Part shown: positions 23,628 to 31,884 of the stretch, one piece after another
How positions within the stretch are numbered: the first letter of the stretch is position 1
How the letters are laid out: each line of letters starts with the position of its first letter
From: Opitutaceae bacterium
GTDB lineage: Bacteria > Verrucomicrobiota > Verrucomicrobiia > Opitutales > Opitutaceae
Direction: 5' to 3'
NCBI GenBank assembly: GCA_028281165.1
Contig: JANQKI010000180.1
Location: 1-39,454 of the forward strand
Length of the DNA stretch: 39,454 bases
Notes under the pieces: generated by a model
The model's database searches: none
The model's input: the letters and a program-made list of their open reading frames with translations, nothing else
Told to the model about the DNA's origin: nothing
Translations under genes and position numbers: made by a program

Positions 23628-26600
23628 TCAGCGTAAAACGGCAAGCAGGTCTTTAGCCTCTACGGTATCTCCAATCGCTACATTGATACGGTCCACAGTG
23701 CCTTTTTGCGGGGCGTAGACTGTGGTTTGCATTTTCATAGCCTCGAGAGTGAGCAGTTTCGCGCCTTTCTCGACCTTATGTCCCACCGTTGCCGACATTC
23801 CTGAAACCATGCCTGGGATTGGGGCCCCGACTTGCTTGGGGTCGCTTGAGTCCGCTTTTTCGCGTTTCTTGTGAGAGGCGGCGACTGACTTGTCGGGTAT
23901 CTCCAGTTTTCGGGGACGTCCGTTAAGCTCGAAGGAAATGGGGCGTAGGCCATCTTCGGTGGGTTCGCCAATATTGATGAGTTTGATGTAGAGGATCTTG
24001 CCGCGTTCGATCTCGACCGAGATTTCCTCGTTTGGCTTGAGGCCGTAGAAGAAGGCCGGTGTTGGCAAAACGGATACGTTGCCATACTTCTTGTAGTGGG
24101 CCACGTATCGGGCAAAGACGTCGGGGTACATCAAGTGGCGGTAGAGATCGTCCTCGCTGGCTTCGCGACCGAGAGTTTTTGATAGCGTGGCGGCGGTTTC
24201 CTGCAGATCTATCTTTGGAGCCGAAGCTCCAGGGCGTCCTTTGCGAGGCTTTACATCGCCTAGTATTACCTTCTGCACTTTCTTGGGCCAGCCATCTTTG
24301 GGCTGCCCCAAACCCCCACTAAGCATGTCCACGACTGAGGCCGGGAAGCTCGATCCCGGTTCCAAGTTCACAATGTCCTCGGCTTTTATGCCACGAGTGA
24401 CGAGGAAAATGGCGAGGTCGCCTACGCATTTGCTGGAGGGCGTAACCTTTACGATATCGCCTAGGAGCTGGTTGACTTCCTCGTAAGTCTGCACAACCTC
24501 TGGCCAGCGGCGACCCAGTCCCAGCGAGAAGGCTTGTTCGCGTAGGTTGGTGTATTGTCCACCTGGCATCTCATGGTCGTAGACTTCGGCGCTGCCGAAT
24601 TTAGGCCCTGTATCGAAGGGCTCGTAGAATTGGCGGACCGCTTCCCAATAGATGGAAAACGCGTTGAGAGATTTGATGTCTAGCCTGGTGTCGCGTGGGG
24701 AGCCTTTCAAGGCTGCGGCTATCGAATTCAGGTTTGGCTGGGAAGTCAGACCGGACATGGAGGAAATCGCCAAATCGACGATATCCACTCCCGCTTCCGC
24801 TGCTTTGAGTACGGAGGCGCTGGCAATGCCGCTAGAATCGTGTGTGTGGAAGTGGATGGGAATGCCGATCTCCTCCCGCAGAGCCTTGACCAATCGACGA
24901 GCCGCAAAAGGTTTGCACAGACCGGCCATGTCTTTGATGGCCAGTAGGTGAGCCCCCATTTTTTCCAATTCCTTGGCGAGATCGATGTAGTACTGTAGTG
25001 AATACTTGTCGCTTTTTGGATCGTCGATGTCGCCAGTATAGCAGATGGCCGCCTCGCACAACGCATGGGTCTTTCGCACGGCCTGCATGGCGACCTTGAG
25101 ATTGGGCAGATAATTTAGGGAATCGAAGATGCGGAACAAATCCATGCCCGCCTCCGCGGCGTGCCTAACGAATCCAGCTACTACATTGTCTGGATAATTC
25201 GAGTACCCGACTCCATTCGCTCCTCGGAGGAGCATCTGAAAGAGGATGTTGGGTGTCTTCTCGCGAAAGGAGCGAAGACGCTCGTAGGGACACTCCTTCA
25301 GGAATCGCATGGAGGTGTCGAAGGTCGCTCCGCCCCACATTTCCAGACTGAAGAGCTCGGGAAGGTGTTGGGCCACCGCGTCGGCGCAGGAGAGCATATC
25401 GTAGGAACGCATGCGAGCGGCGAAGAGCGATTGGTGGGCGTCGCGAAAAGTAGTGTCTGTGATGAAGAGGCGCTTTTGCTTGCGCACCCACTGGGCGAAG
25501 GCGTCGGGTCCGTCAGCCAACAGGCGATCCCGAGTGCCCGGCTTAATCGGCGCTCGATGATCGTACTCGGGCGCGATTACGGGTAGTTGCATGGACGGCC
25601 TAGGCCGGTCCTTCACTTGGTCGTTGCCGTTGACGATGACGTCGCCAAGGAAGCTGAGGATCTTGGTGGCTCGGTCGCGCCGCCGCTTGAAGCGAAAAAG
25701 CTCTGGCGTGGTGTCGATGAGAGTCGTTGTGGCCTTGCCAGCCAGGAAAATGGGATGATTTATGACGTTCTCAACAAAGGGAATGTTTGTCTTCACCCCG
25801 CGGATACGAAATTCCTGCAGTGATCGGTCCATACGCTTGGCGGCATGTTCGAAAGCCGCTCCGAAAGTGGTCAGTTTGACCAGCAGCGAGTCGAAGAATG
25901 GGGTGATGACGGAGCCGGTGTCGCCCATAGCCCCGTCTAGGCGAACGCCGAAGCCGGCTGCGGAGCGGTAGTTTACGATGCGGCCGTAGTCGGGCGTAAA
26001 ATTGTTGGCGGGATCTTCCGTTGTGACGCGGCACTGGATGGCGTATCCATTGCGAGGGATATCGGCTTGCTTTGGGATGGCGATCTCGGGGCCGTGCAGT
26101 TTTTTGTTTTGAGAGATGAGGATTTGCGAGCGCACGATATCGAATCCGGTTATGATTTCAGTCACCGTATGCTCAACTTGGATACGAGGGTTCATCTCTA
26201 TGAAGAACCACTCCTCGGAATCGCAGTCGTAGAGGAATTCGACAGTGCCGGCGTTGTTGTAGCCGATCTGGCGGGCGAGTCTCGCCGCAGCGTCGCATAG
26301 AGCTATGCGGATTTCGTCCGCCAATCCAACAGAGGGGGCGATTTCCACGACTTTCTGGTGGCGTCGTTGCACGGAACAGTCGCGTTCGTGCAGGTGGACC
26401 ACCTCGCCGTGACGGTCGCCGAGAATCTGAACCTCGATGTGCTTTGCTCTTCCGATGTAGCGCTCGAGAAAAACAGCTGGGTTTCCGAAAGCGATCTTCG
26501 CTTCGTTTTGGGCTTCTTCCAGTAGCGGCTCTAAGTCGGCTTCTTTCTTGACGACGCGCATGCCGCGTCCACCTCCGCCGAAGGCGGCTTTTATGATAAG

Positions 26601-27062
26601 CGGGAAGCCAATCTTTTTGGCTAGCTTGAGAGCCTTTTTAGGATCCGTTACAGGGTCTTGCGTCCCTGGCAGAACAGGCACACCGGCCTTTTCGGCGGCG
26701 GCGCGGGCAGCCACTTTGTCGCCCATCTTGTCGAGGAGTTCAGGATCGGGGCCGACGAAGATGATGCCAGCTTCGCGACAAGCCCGGGCGAATTTGGGAT
26801 TTTCCGACAGAAAGCCGTAGCCCGGGTGGATAGCATCCACGCCGTGATCCTTCGCCACGCTGATTATGGAATCGATGTCCAGATAGGCGGCGACAGGTCC
26901 TTTGTCGTGGCCGACTTCATAGGCCTCGTCGGCCTTAAAACGATGGACGCCAAAACGGTCGTCCTTAGAGTAGATCGCGACGGTACGAAGGCCAAGCTCT
27001 GTGGCGCTTCGAAAGATACGGATCGCGATTTCGCTACGATTAGCAACCAGGATTTTCTTCAT
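23628..27062 (-). CDS. pyc: Pyruvate carboxylase
   Basis: A 1144-residue single-chain enzyme, the usual length, that makes oxaloacetate from pyruvate, ATP and bicarbonate. The start at MKKILVANRSEIAIRIFRSA is chosen over a longer frame that adds 17 unrelated residues. Order of domains: biotin carboxylase (1 to about 450, with AFGGGGRGMRVV and EMNPRIQVEHTVTE), carboxyltransferase (about 540-810, TDTTFRDAHQSLFAARMRSY and the ICYTGDIDDP segment, HFHTHDSSG), the PC allosteric linker, and the biotin carrier end (LEAMKMQTTVYAP, biotinyl lysine in the MKM). It serves anaplerosis. A sulfatase gene follows closely on the same strand. Confidence 0.97.
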   Translation of the reverse strand: MKKILVANRSEIAIRIFRSATELGLRTVAIYSKDDRFGVHRFKADEAYEVGHDKGPVAAYLDIDSIISVAKDHGVDAIHPGYGFLSENPKFARACREAGIIFVGPDPELLDKMGDKVAARAAAEKAGVPVLPGTQDPVTDPKKALKLAKKIGFPLIIKAAFGGGGRGMRVVKKEADLEPLLEEAQNEAKIAFGNPAVFLERYIGRAKHIEVQILGDRHGEVVHLHERDCSVQRRHQKVVEIAPSVGLADEIRIALCDAAARLARQIGYNNAGTVEFLYDCDSEEWFFIEMNPRIQVEHTVTEIITGFDIVRSQILISQNKKLHGPEIAIPKQADIPRNGYAIQCRVTTEDPANNFTPDYGRIVNYRSAAGFGVRLDGAMGDTGSVITPFFDSLLVKLTTFGAAFEHAAKRMDRSLQEFRIRGVKTNIPFVENVINHPIFLAGKATTTLIDTTPELFRFKRRRDRATKILSFLGDVIVNGNDQVKDRPRPSMQLPVIAPEYDHRAPIKPGTRDRLLADGPDAFAQWVRKQKRLFITDTTFRDAHQSLFAARMRSYDMLSCADAVAQHLPELFSLEMWGGATFDTSMRFLKECPYERLRSFREKTPNILFQMLLRGANGVGYSNYPDNVVAGFVRHAAEAGMDLFRIFDSLNYLPNLKVAMQAVRKTHALCEAAICYTGDIDDPKSDKYSLQYYIDLAKELEKMGAHLLAIKDMAGLCKPFAARRLVKALREEIGIPIHFHTHDSSGIASASVLKAAEAGVDIVDLAISSMSGLTSQPNLNSIAAALKGSPRDTRLDIKSLNAFSIYWEAVRQFYEPFDTGPKFGSAEVYDHEMPGGQYTNLREQAFSLGLGRRWPEVVQTYEEVNQLLGDIVKVTPSSKCVGDLAIFLVTRGIKAEDIVNLEPGSSFPASVVDMLSGGLGQPKDGWPKKVQKVILGDVKPRKGRPGASAPKIDLQETAATLSKTLGREASEDDLYRHLMYPDVFARYVAHYKKYGNVSVLPTPAFFYGLKPNEEISVEIERGKILYIKLINIGEPTEDGLRPISFELNGRPRKLEIPDKSVAASHKKREKADSSDPKQVGAPIPGMVSGMSATVGHKVEKGAKLLTLEAMKMQTTVYAPQKGTVDRINVAIGDTVEAKDLLAVLR

Positions 27063-27311
27063 CAATTTAGTAAAAAAAGCGTATCTGTATGGGGCCCATA
27101 AACTGATTCTCAACAGCCTTCATCGGGCATTTCAATCACCAAAGGCGCCGAAATTGTCCTATAAGAGCAGCTCGTAATCGATTTCTTTTAGAATCATATT
27201 TTATTATTGGATACATAAATGATGAATACAACGTAGGACGGGCTTACCAGGACCAGCATTGTGGCGGGAACACCATTCGTATCTTTCATCGATGCAGCCG
27301 ATTTTCGCCAG

Positions 27312-28337
27312 TCATTCGTTCGCCGAACTATGGCTGTCGCCCCAAAGCATCGCGGTGAAGGCCTCGCGCGTCTTTTGATCCAGTTCCCGGAAGTTGACGA
27401 ATTCCGAATGCGTATCCGGATTTTCATACTGCAGGCGGATCCCCCAAAGTGGAATTAGCGAGTTTGGGAGAAACGCGTATCGCAGATCGCAAAGCATATC
27501 CGCTTTCTCCGGGTGCCACACTAGGTATCCATCGGAAAAATGGTCGAATCTTTCAATGTCTCTTCGAATCGCCGACCCCTCTGGAGTCTCTACAAGCAAA
27601 TCCCCAGCATCTACTACTGGGATGGAGTCCCCCTCGAATACGCTGGATCCTCCGAAATACCCAACCCTCACGGCATCCACATAAAAACGATCGCCTACCC
27701 GGTAGATGCTTCGCCAAACCATGAGATTCGCGAAAGACGGTTTCACCGTCATACGGCTTGCGGCTTGAGAGTGTCCGCGTTGCTCGAGCAATTCATGTTG
27801 AACGGACAGCGCTCTCCGGTTCTGGACAAATCCAAAAAGCGGATACGCCAAAGCGAAGGCCAGTCCTACTCGCCCGAATAGGGTTCGTTTGCGGAACGCT
27901 CCAACGAAGACCAAGCCTAGCAACGGCGCCGTGAAGACGGGATCGATAATCGAGATGACATTCCAGGCGAAGCGAATATCCGACAAAGGCCAAAGCAGCT
28001 GCGTCCCATAACTCGTACAGGCGTCCAGCAAACCCGCTGTTGCGTACCCCAATATCGAATACTTGTATATTTCGCCGAAAGGCTTACGGCCAAGAAATAC
28101 TAGCCAAAACAAAGTTGCGGCCACCAAGCCCCCGAAAGGGATGAAGAAAAGCGAATGCGAAAAATGCCGGTGATACTCGATGTTAAGCAGCGGATCGTCA
28201 GCAGACCGAATAAAGATATCCGCGTCGGCTAGCATCGCCGCCCCCCAGCCAATCAAAGCCGCTGGACGGACCTTGTCTTTTGGAGCCGCCGCCATCGCCG
28301 CCGCCGCTCCCAGAACTCCCTGTGAAACTGGATCCAT
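27312..28337 (-). CDS. YdjM/DUF457-type inner-membrane metal-dependent hydrolase-like protein
   Basis: A 341-residue membrane protein. The N-terminus MDPVSQGVLGAAAAMAA and the motif NIEYHRHFSHSLFFIPFGGL are the hallmark of the YdjM (LexA-regulated, membrane-bound hydrolase-like) family. About four to five membrane helices lie in residues 1-180 (for example LVAATLFWLVFLG, VFTAPLLGLVFVGAF, VGLAFALAYPLFGF). A soluble C-terminal domain of about 150 residues follows. His and Asp residues (ADAD, HRHFSHS) suggest a metal site, but the reaction is not known. The start lies 9 bases after the stop of the CPBP protease gene, so the two form an operon. Confidence 0.85.
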   Translation of the reverse strand: MDPVSQGVLGAAAAMAAAPKDKVRPAALIGWGAAMLADADIFIRSADDPLLNIEYHRHFSHSLFFIPFGGLVAATLFWLVFLGRKPFGEIYKYSILGYATAGLLDACTSYGTQLLWPLSDIRFAWNVISIIDPVFTAPLLGLVFVGAFRKRTLFGRVGLAFALAYPLFGFVQNRRALSVQHELLEQRGHSQAASRMTVKPSFANLMVWRSIYRVGDRFYVDAVRVGYFGGSSVFEGDSIPVVDAGDLLVETPEGSAIRRDIERFDHFSDGYLVWHPEKADMLCDLRYAFLPNSLIPLWGIRLQYENPDTHSEFVNFRELDQKTREAFTAMLWGDSHSSANE

Positions 28338-28346
28338 TTTCTTCCT

Positions 28347-29324
28347 CTACATTCGCCGCCACATGCGGTCGGCTAGAACGAGTACTAGCGCGATCAGACA
28401 GAGGGTTGTCAACTGAACGGCGAGCGACTGCGGCAAAAGGGCAAAGCGAACATTGCAAGTAGCGTGTAGGAGACCCACCACCCAAATGCTTCCTCCGCTA
28501 CGATTCCAAAACCAGGTGTGAATAATCGATAGCGGGATCACCAAGACGGAAAACAATAGCAGCTCCTGAAAAGACAATCCTTCCATGCGCCAGAGCGGGT
28601 AGTGCCAAACGGCCCAAATGACGCCCAGAATGAGACTTGCAGTCAGCGGACTATATAAATTTTGCAACCTTGGGAGGGCGAAGCCTCGCCAGCCTACCTC
28701 CTCGCCCAACATGTTATTGTGAAATACCTTCATTGCCACTAACCCGAACCAGAGGTAGGCGGCAAACAATGGATTCGCCCCCGCCAATCGAAACTGAGCC
28801 TCCTGTCCAAGCATCCGTTGACCCATGTAGAGGCCTAAAAACACGCCCGGAACCAATACCAATGCTAATACATGGATCAGAACGCCTCCACGAGGACGGA
28901 CCAACGAGGAAAGCAGGTCCTTAATTCCTCGATTGCTGGAAAACGCTCCGGCAAACACAACACCTGCCGCCAGTGACGATAACACCACAGTATGTGTCGC
29001 ATCGCTGAGCTTCACCGAATCTGGCAATGTTACGCGGACAGCCACCGCCAGGGCCCAAACCAGAATTAAAGCGAGTATCCAGATCTTCGTTTTCTTTTCA
29101 CCTTTCTCTCGATTCAGAATTGCAGATATAAACATTGCCATCAAAGCAGGCCCGTAGGTGCCCCAAGCTGCTAGAAATCCCGCGTTTGCCAAATTTGCAT
29201 CTCCGAGGAGCAATGAGATCGGTATCCAGATGGACCAGGTAAAGAGATAGGTCAGGATGAAAAACGAAACAAGCGGGCGGTTTCGGATAAATCTGACAAG
29301 AACCGAGTCTGGCGAGTGGGGCAT
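28347..29324 (-). CDS. CPBP-family intramembrane metalloprotease (CAAX protease-like)
   Basis: A 325-residue membrane protein from the ATG at 29322-29324. An upstream in-frame start adds 35 residues without a family match. The three catalytic motifs of the ABI/CPBP family are visible: EE-VGWR in NMLGEEVGWRGFALPRL, the WAVWHYPLW histidine, and H-ATC-N in GLLHATCNV. About eight hydrophobic helices surround them. These proteases cut prenylated or small membrane peptides, and some act in bacteriocin self-immunity. The target is unknown. It is the first gene of a two-gene minus-strand operon with the YdjM-type gene. Confidence 0.9.
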   Translation of the reverse strand: MPHSPDSVLVRFIRNRPLVSFFILTYLFTWSIWIPISLLLGDANLANAGFLAAWGTYGPALMAMFISAILNREKGEKKTKIWILALILVWALAVAVRVTLPDSVKLSDATHTVVLSSLAAGVVFAGAFSSNRGIKDLLSSLVRPRGGVLIHVLALVLVPGVFLGLYMGQRMLGQEAQFRLAGANPLFAAYLWFGLVAMKVFHNNMLGEEVGWRGFALPRLQNLYSPLTASLILGVIWAVWHYPLWRMEGLSFQELLLFSVLVIPLSIIHTWFWNRSGGSIWVVGLLHATCNVRFALLPQSLAVQLTTLCLIALVLVLADRMWRRM

Positions 29325-29666
29325 TGATGACACTACACCTGAAGAATATCGAAGTTGCAATGTCCTTAAGGAGCGACCGTTGGCTATCAAGCTGGAAAAC
29401 GGAAAATAGGATCCACCTTCGCTTATCAATATTCCGAAGATTGCTTACTCAAGTGGAGTTAATTATTGAATACAGATCCCTGTTGGTTTTACTCCCCAGC
29501 ATTTGAGCATTAACCCTTTTAGGTCTCTCAGGCGAAGATCTTCCTTCGCAAGACGTGTCTTTTTTTTGGATACAATCGCTAGCTTTTTAGATCTAAGCTG
29601 AGGCCAAGTTTTTAGTAAAGCAAAGGGCGATCTTGATCCTCACGTTCCCCGCTCTAGGCTGCCGAG
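29325..29666. other. Intergenic region between divergent genes, 342 bases
   Basis: This region should hold the promoters of the CPBP gene (minus) and the class-V PLP gene (plus). A terminator-like structure stands at 29532-29567 although no gene on the plus strand ends nearby. Short frames here look like chance. An AT-rich stretch (GAGTTAATTATTGAATA near 29455) is a possible promoter area but no clean -35/-10 pair was found. Confidence 0.4.
29532..29567 (+). terminator. Orphan terminator-like structure
   Basis: GCGAAG (29532-29537) pairs with CTTCGC (29544-29549). It is followed directly by AAGAC (29550-29554), GT and GTCTT (29557-29561), and then six further T residues to 29567. The T-run points to termination of a plus-strand transcript, yet no plus-strand gene ends upstream. 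It may end a small RNA or an antisense transcript of the CPBP gene, or may act as an attenuator before the PLP gene at 29667. Confidence 0.45.
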
Positions 29667-30935
29667 ATGAATCGAAAAGAATTCATGGGCACGCTCGGAT
29701 TCGGAGCATCGGCTATATTCGCGACGGGCTGCCGTCCGGCGAACTCTGTGGATGCCTTGCCCGACTATGGTTCCGTACCGGATGATGAGTTCTGGCAGGC
29801 GGTTCGCCAGCAGTTTCCCCTTGGAACAGACCGGACCTATTTGAATAGTGGAGGCCTGGGACCCGCTCCGTCTAGCGTTCTCAAGGCGGTCGAGGCGAAA
29901 GCGGCTGAGCTCCAATCGATTTCTGAAACGGGTCACGCCATTATGGACGAAGCGAGGCCGGTCGCCGCCGCATTTTTGGGAGTAGATCAGGAAGAGATTT
30001 GCTTTACCCGCAATGCGACTGAATCCAACTCCATTATCGCTGCCGGACTGAATTTGCAGGCTGGGGATGAGGTTATTTTTGAGTCCCACGCCCACCCAGG
30101 TGGATCCTTTCCCTGGCTCAGTCGCCTGAAACGCGAGCGGATCCGAGTCAAAATCTTCGATCCTGATCCGGACACCATGAGCGCTTCGTTAGAGAAGATC
30201 CGCAGCCTCATCACGCCGCAGACCAAAGTCATTCAGGTTAGTCATCTTACGGCCCCGACAGGCATTCTGTTTGATGTGAAGGCGATCGCCGCCTTGGCCG
30301 CCGAACACGGTCTCTGGTTTCATGTCGATGGGGCCCAAACCGCAGGCATGATTCCCATCGATGTTCATGACGTGGGCTGCGATTCTTATTCCACCAGTGG
30401 CCACAAGTGGTTGGGCGGTCCGCGGGGAACTGGCATATTATACATTCGGAAAGATCGAATCGATGAGGTGGCATGCCTGCACGCAGGAGCTTATTCATCA
30501 GCAAACTACGAGCTGCCTGATCAATTCCATTTTGTGGAGGGCGTCCGCCGGCATGAGTATGGGACTCGAAATACGGAACTGGTCTACGGTCTGCAGAAGG
30601 CCATTGAGTTTCAAAATGCGATTGGAAAAGATCGCATTGAAGCCTACGGTTCGGAGCTGGCGACCTTTCTGCAACAACGACTCCGCGACCTTCCCAGTAT
30701 CGAGATATTAACGCCGAGCGATCCGGCCATGCGGCGATCGATCACCACGTTCCGGACTCCCAAAATCGCTTTTAATGAGATGACCAGTCGACTGATGCGA
30801 GAATACCGATTGCGTTGTCGCCCGGTATCGGAGCGCGGCCTGAATGCGGTTCGCGTTTCCACGCATTTCTATAACTCCAAAGAAGACTGTGACCGTGTCG
30901 CGCAAGCGGTGGCTGCTATCCTGAAAACCGTCTAA
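29667..30935 (+). CDS. Exported class-V PLP enzyme (isopenicillin N epimerase/cysteine desulfurase-like)
   Basis: A 422-residue fold-type I PLP enzyme. Relatives include cysteine desulfurases and isopenicillin N epimerase. PLP-binding residues: D221 (FHVDGAQTAG) and the Schiff-base lysine K247 (STSGHKWLGGPRGTGILY). SGGLGPAPSSVL and TRNATESNSIIA fit the family. The N-terminus (NRKEFMGTLGFGASAIFATG, then C22) looks like a Tat-like and lipoprotein-like signal, with an imperfect RK in place of RR and an A-T-G-C box. No cysteine of the desulfurase active-site loop was found, so a desulfurase is unlikely. It converges with a RidA gene that is also exported. The substrate is unknown. Confidence 0.85.
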   Translation: MNRKEFMGTLGFGASAIFATGCRPANSVDALPDYGSVPDDEFWQAVRQQFPLGTDRTYLNSGGLGPAPSSVLKAVEAKAAELQSISETGHAIMDEARPVAAAFLGVDQEEICFTRNATESNSIIAAGLNLQAGDEVIFESHAHPGGSFPWLSRLKRERIRVKIFDPDPDTMSASLEKIRSLITPQTKVIQVSHLTAPTGILFDVKAIAALAAEHGLWFHVDGAQTAGMIPIDVHDVGCDSYSTSGHKWLGGPRGTGILYIRKDRIDEVACLHAGAYSSANYELPDQFHFVEGVRRHEYGTRNTELVYGLQKAIEFQNAIGKDRIEAYGSELATFLQQRLRDLPSIEILTPSDPAMRRSITTFRTPKIAFNEMTSRLMREYRLRCRPVSERGLNAVRVSTHFYNSKEDCDRVAQAVAAILKTV

Positions 30936-30936
30936 C

Positions 30937-31497
30937 CTACTCCTCGACTTCGACGATCATCTCTATCTCGACGGCCGCGCCCAGAGGAAGCGAACTGAAT
31001 CCACAGGCTGCTCGAGCATGCCTTCCACGCTCGCCGAATACCTCAACCAGGAGGTCGGAGCACCCGTTGATCACTTTGGAATGGTCTTTGAAGGTTTCGG
31101 TCGCATTGACCATGCCAAACACCTTTGCAATACGCTTCACTTTCGAGAGATTGCCTACCTCTGCTTTGAGACTGGCCATCAGCGCGATGGCTGACAAGCG
31201 AGCGGCATCATAGCCCTCTTCAACGGACAATGCCTCGCCAAGCTTTCCCAATACAAAAGATCCATCGGCCTGCTTGGGCAGATGTCCGGACAGATAGAGC
31301 GTGTTCCCGATACGGGTGGCGCGGACGTAATTGGCAATCGATTTGGCCGGAGTGGGAAGTTCTATTTCCAGCTCGGCGAGCCTGCCCTCCGGATCAAACT
31401 CATCGGCCTTGGTAGCCAGGCTAAAACCTATGAGAAGAACGGCCAAGATTGAAGTGCGAATTGCGGTTGGAAAGAAATGGATGGATGGCGACGTCAT
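30937..31497 (-). CDS. Exported RidA/YjgF-family protein
   Basis: A 186-residue protein. The ATG at 31495-31497 precedes a signal-like helix (RTSILAVLLIGFSLATKADE). The rest is a RidA domain: IANYVRATRIGNTLYLSGHL, the SLKAEVGNLSKVKRIAKVFG segment, and ARAACG with Arg162, which in RidA contacts the substrate carboxylate, then AAVEIEMIVEVEE with the conserved Glu. RidA proteins hydrolyse reactive enamines such as 2-aminoacrylate that PLP enzymes release. Export is unusual for RidA. The stop lies one base from the stop of the exported PLP enzyme on the opposite strand. Confidence 0.88.
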   Translation of the reverse strand: MTSPSIHFFPTAIRTSILAVLLIGFSLATKADEFDPEGRLAELEIELPTPAKSIANYVRATRIGNTLYLSGHLPKQADGSFVLGKLGEALSVEEGYDAARLSAIALMASLKAEVGNLSKVKRIAKVFGMVNATETFKDHSKVINGCSDLLVEVFGERGRHARAACGFSSLPLGAAVEIEMIVEVEE

Positions 31498-31703
31498 AGA
31501 AGTTAGGATGAGAATGTAAGACCTTTCGGGCAAGCTTCCAGGTGACCTTGACCGATTTTACCGTAAGCTCCCTGCTCCTTTACCCATCTCCTTATTTCCC
31601 GTCTTCGAAACCTGGGAATATGAAGGTCCGCCAATGAGGTCAAAGCGGGTGAAAAGATATTCTCGCGAAGGGTTTGACGCGATCAATGAAAAACGTCTTT
31701 TGA

Positions 31704-31718
31704 ATTCGAATTTCGAAT
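31704..31718. promoter_or_regulatory. Inverted repeat, candidate operator for the RND operon
   Basis: ATTCGAA (31704-31710), T, TTCGAAT (31712-31718) is a perfect inverted repeat with one central base. It lies about 60 bases upstream of the candidate -35. Efflux operons are often controlled by TetR- or MarR-type repressors that bind such sites. No regulator gene is present in the window. Confidence 0.35.
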
Positions 31719-31779
31719 ACAAATAAAAGTTGATTGAACGATGATTTCCTTTTGGATCAATAAGGGGTCAATTGTGTAG

Positions 31780-31806
31780 TTGACATCAAAATACTTAACC
31801 TAAGAT
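31780..31806 (+). promoter_or_regulatory. Candidate promoter of the RND efflux operon
   Basis: TTGACA (31780-31785) is a perfect -35. TAAGAT (31801-31806) is a 4-of-6 -10 at the short spacing of 15 bases. An imperfect alternative at 17 bases (AGATCG) is weaker. It would give a leader of about 70 bases that contains the GGAGA/TCTCC hairpin. Confidence 0.4.
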
Positions 31807-31884
31807 CGGGAGAGAATTATCTCCTCTAATAAAGAAGAGCTAAGAGATTGATTCGAGAACGAATTTCCTATTGGGTAGAGGGGC

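Larger units (their letters stand above)
31498..31884. other. Intergenic region before the RND operon, 387 bases
   Basis: No gene was found. It carries an inverted repeat at 31704-31718, a candidate promoter at 31780-31806, a hairpin GGAGA-GAATTA-TCTCC around 31811 to 31826, and ATTCG-AGAA-CGAAT at 31851-31864. The last repeats the ATTCG...CGAAT sequence of the first. A weak GAGG precedes the ATG at 31885. Confidence 0.5.

Noticed and set aside
25161..25586. Open frame of 141 codons opposite pyruvate carboxylase
   Set aside because: The antisense frame lies opposite a conserved enzyme domain and has no recognisable motif.
29324..29506. 60-codon plus-strand frame opposite the start of the CPBP gene
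   Set aside because: It covers the divergent leader region and has an atypical composition. It is considered only as a possible transcript that ends at 29567.
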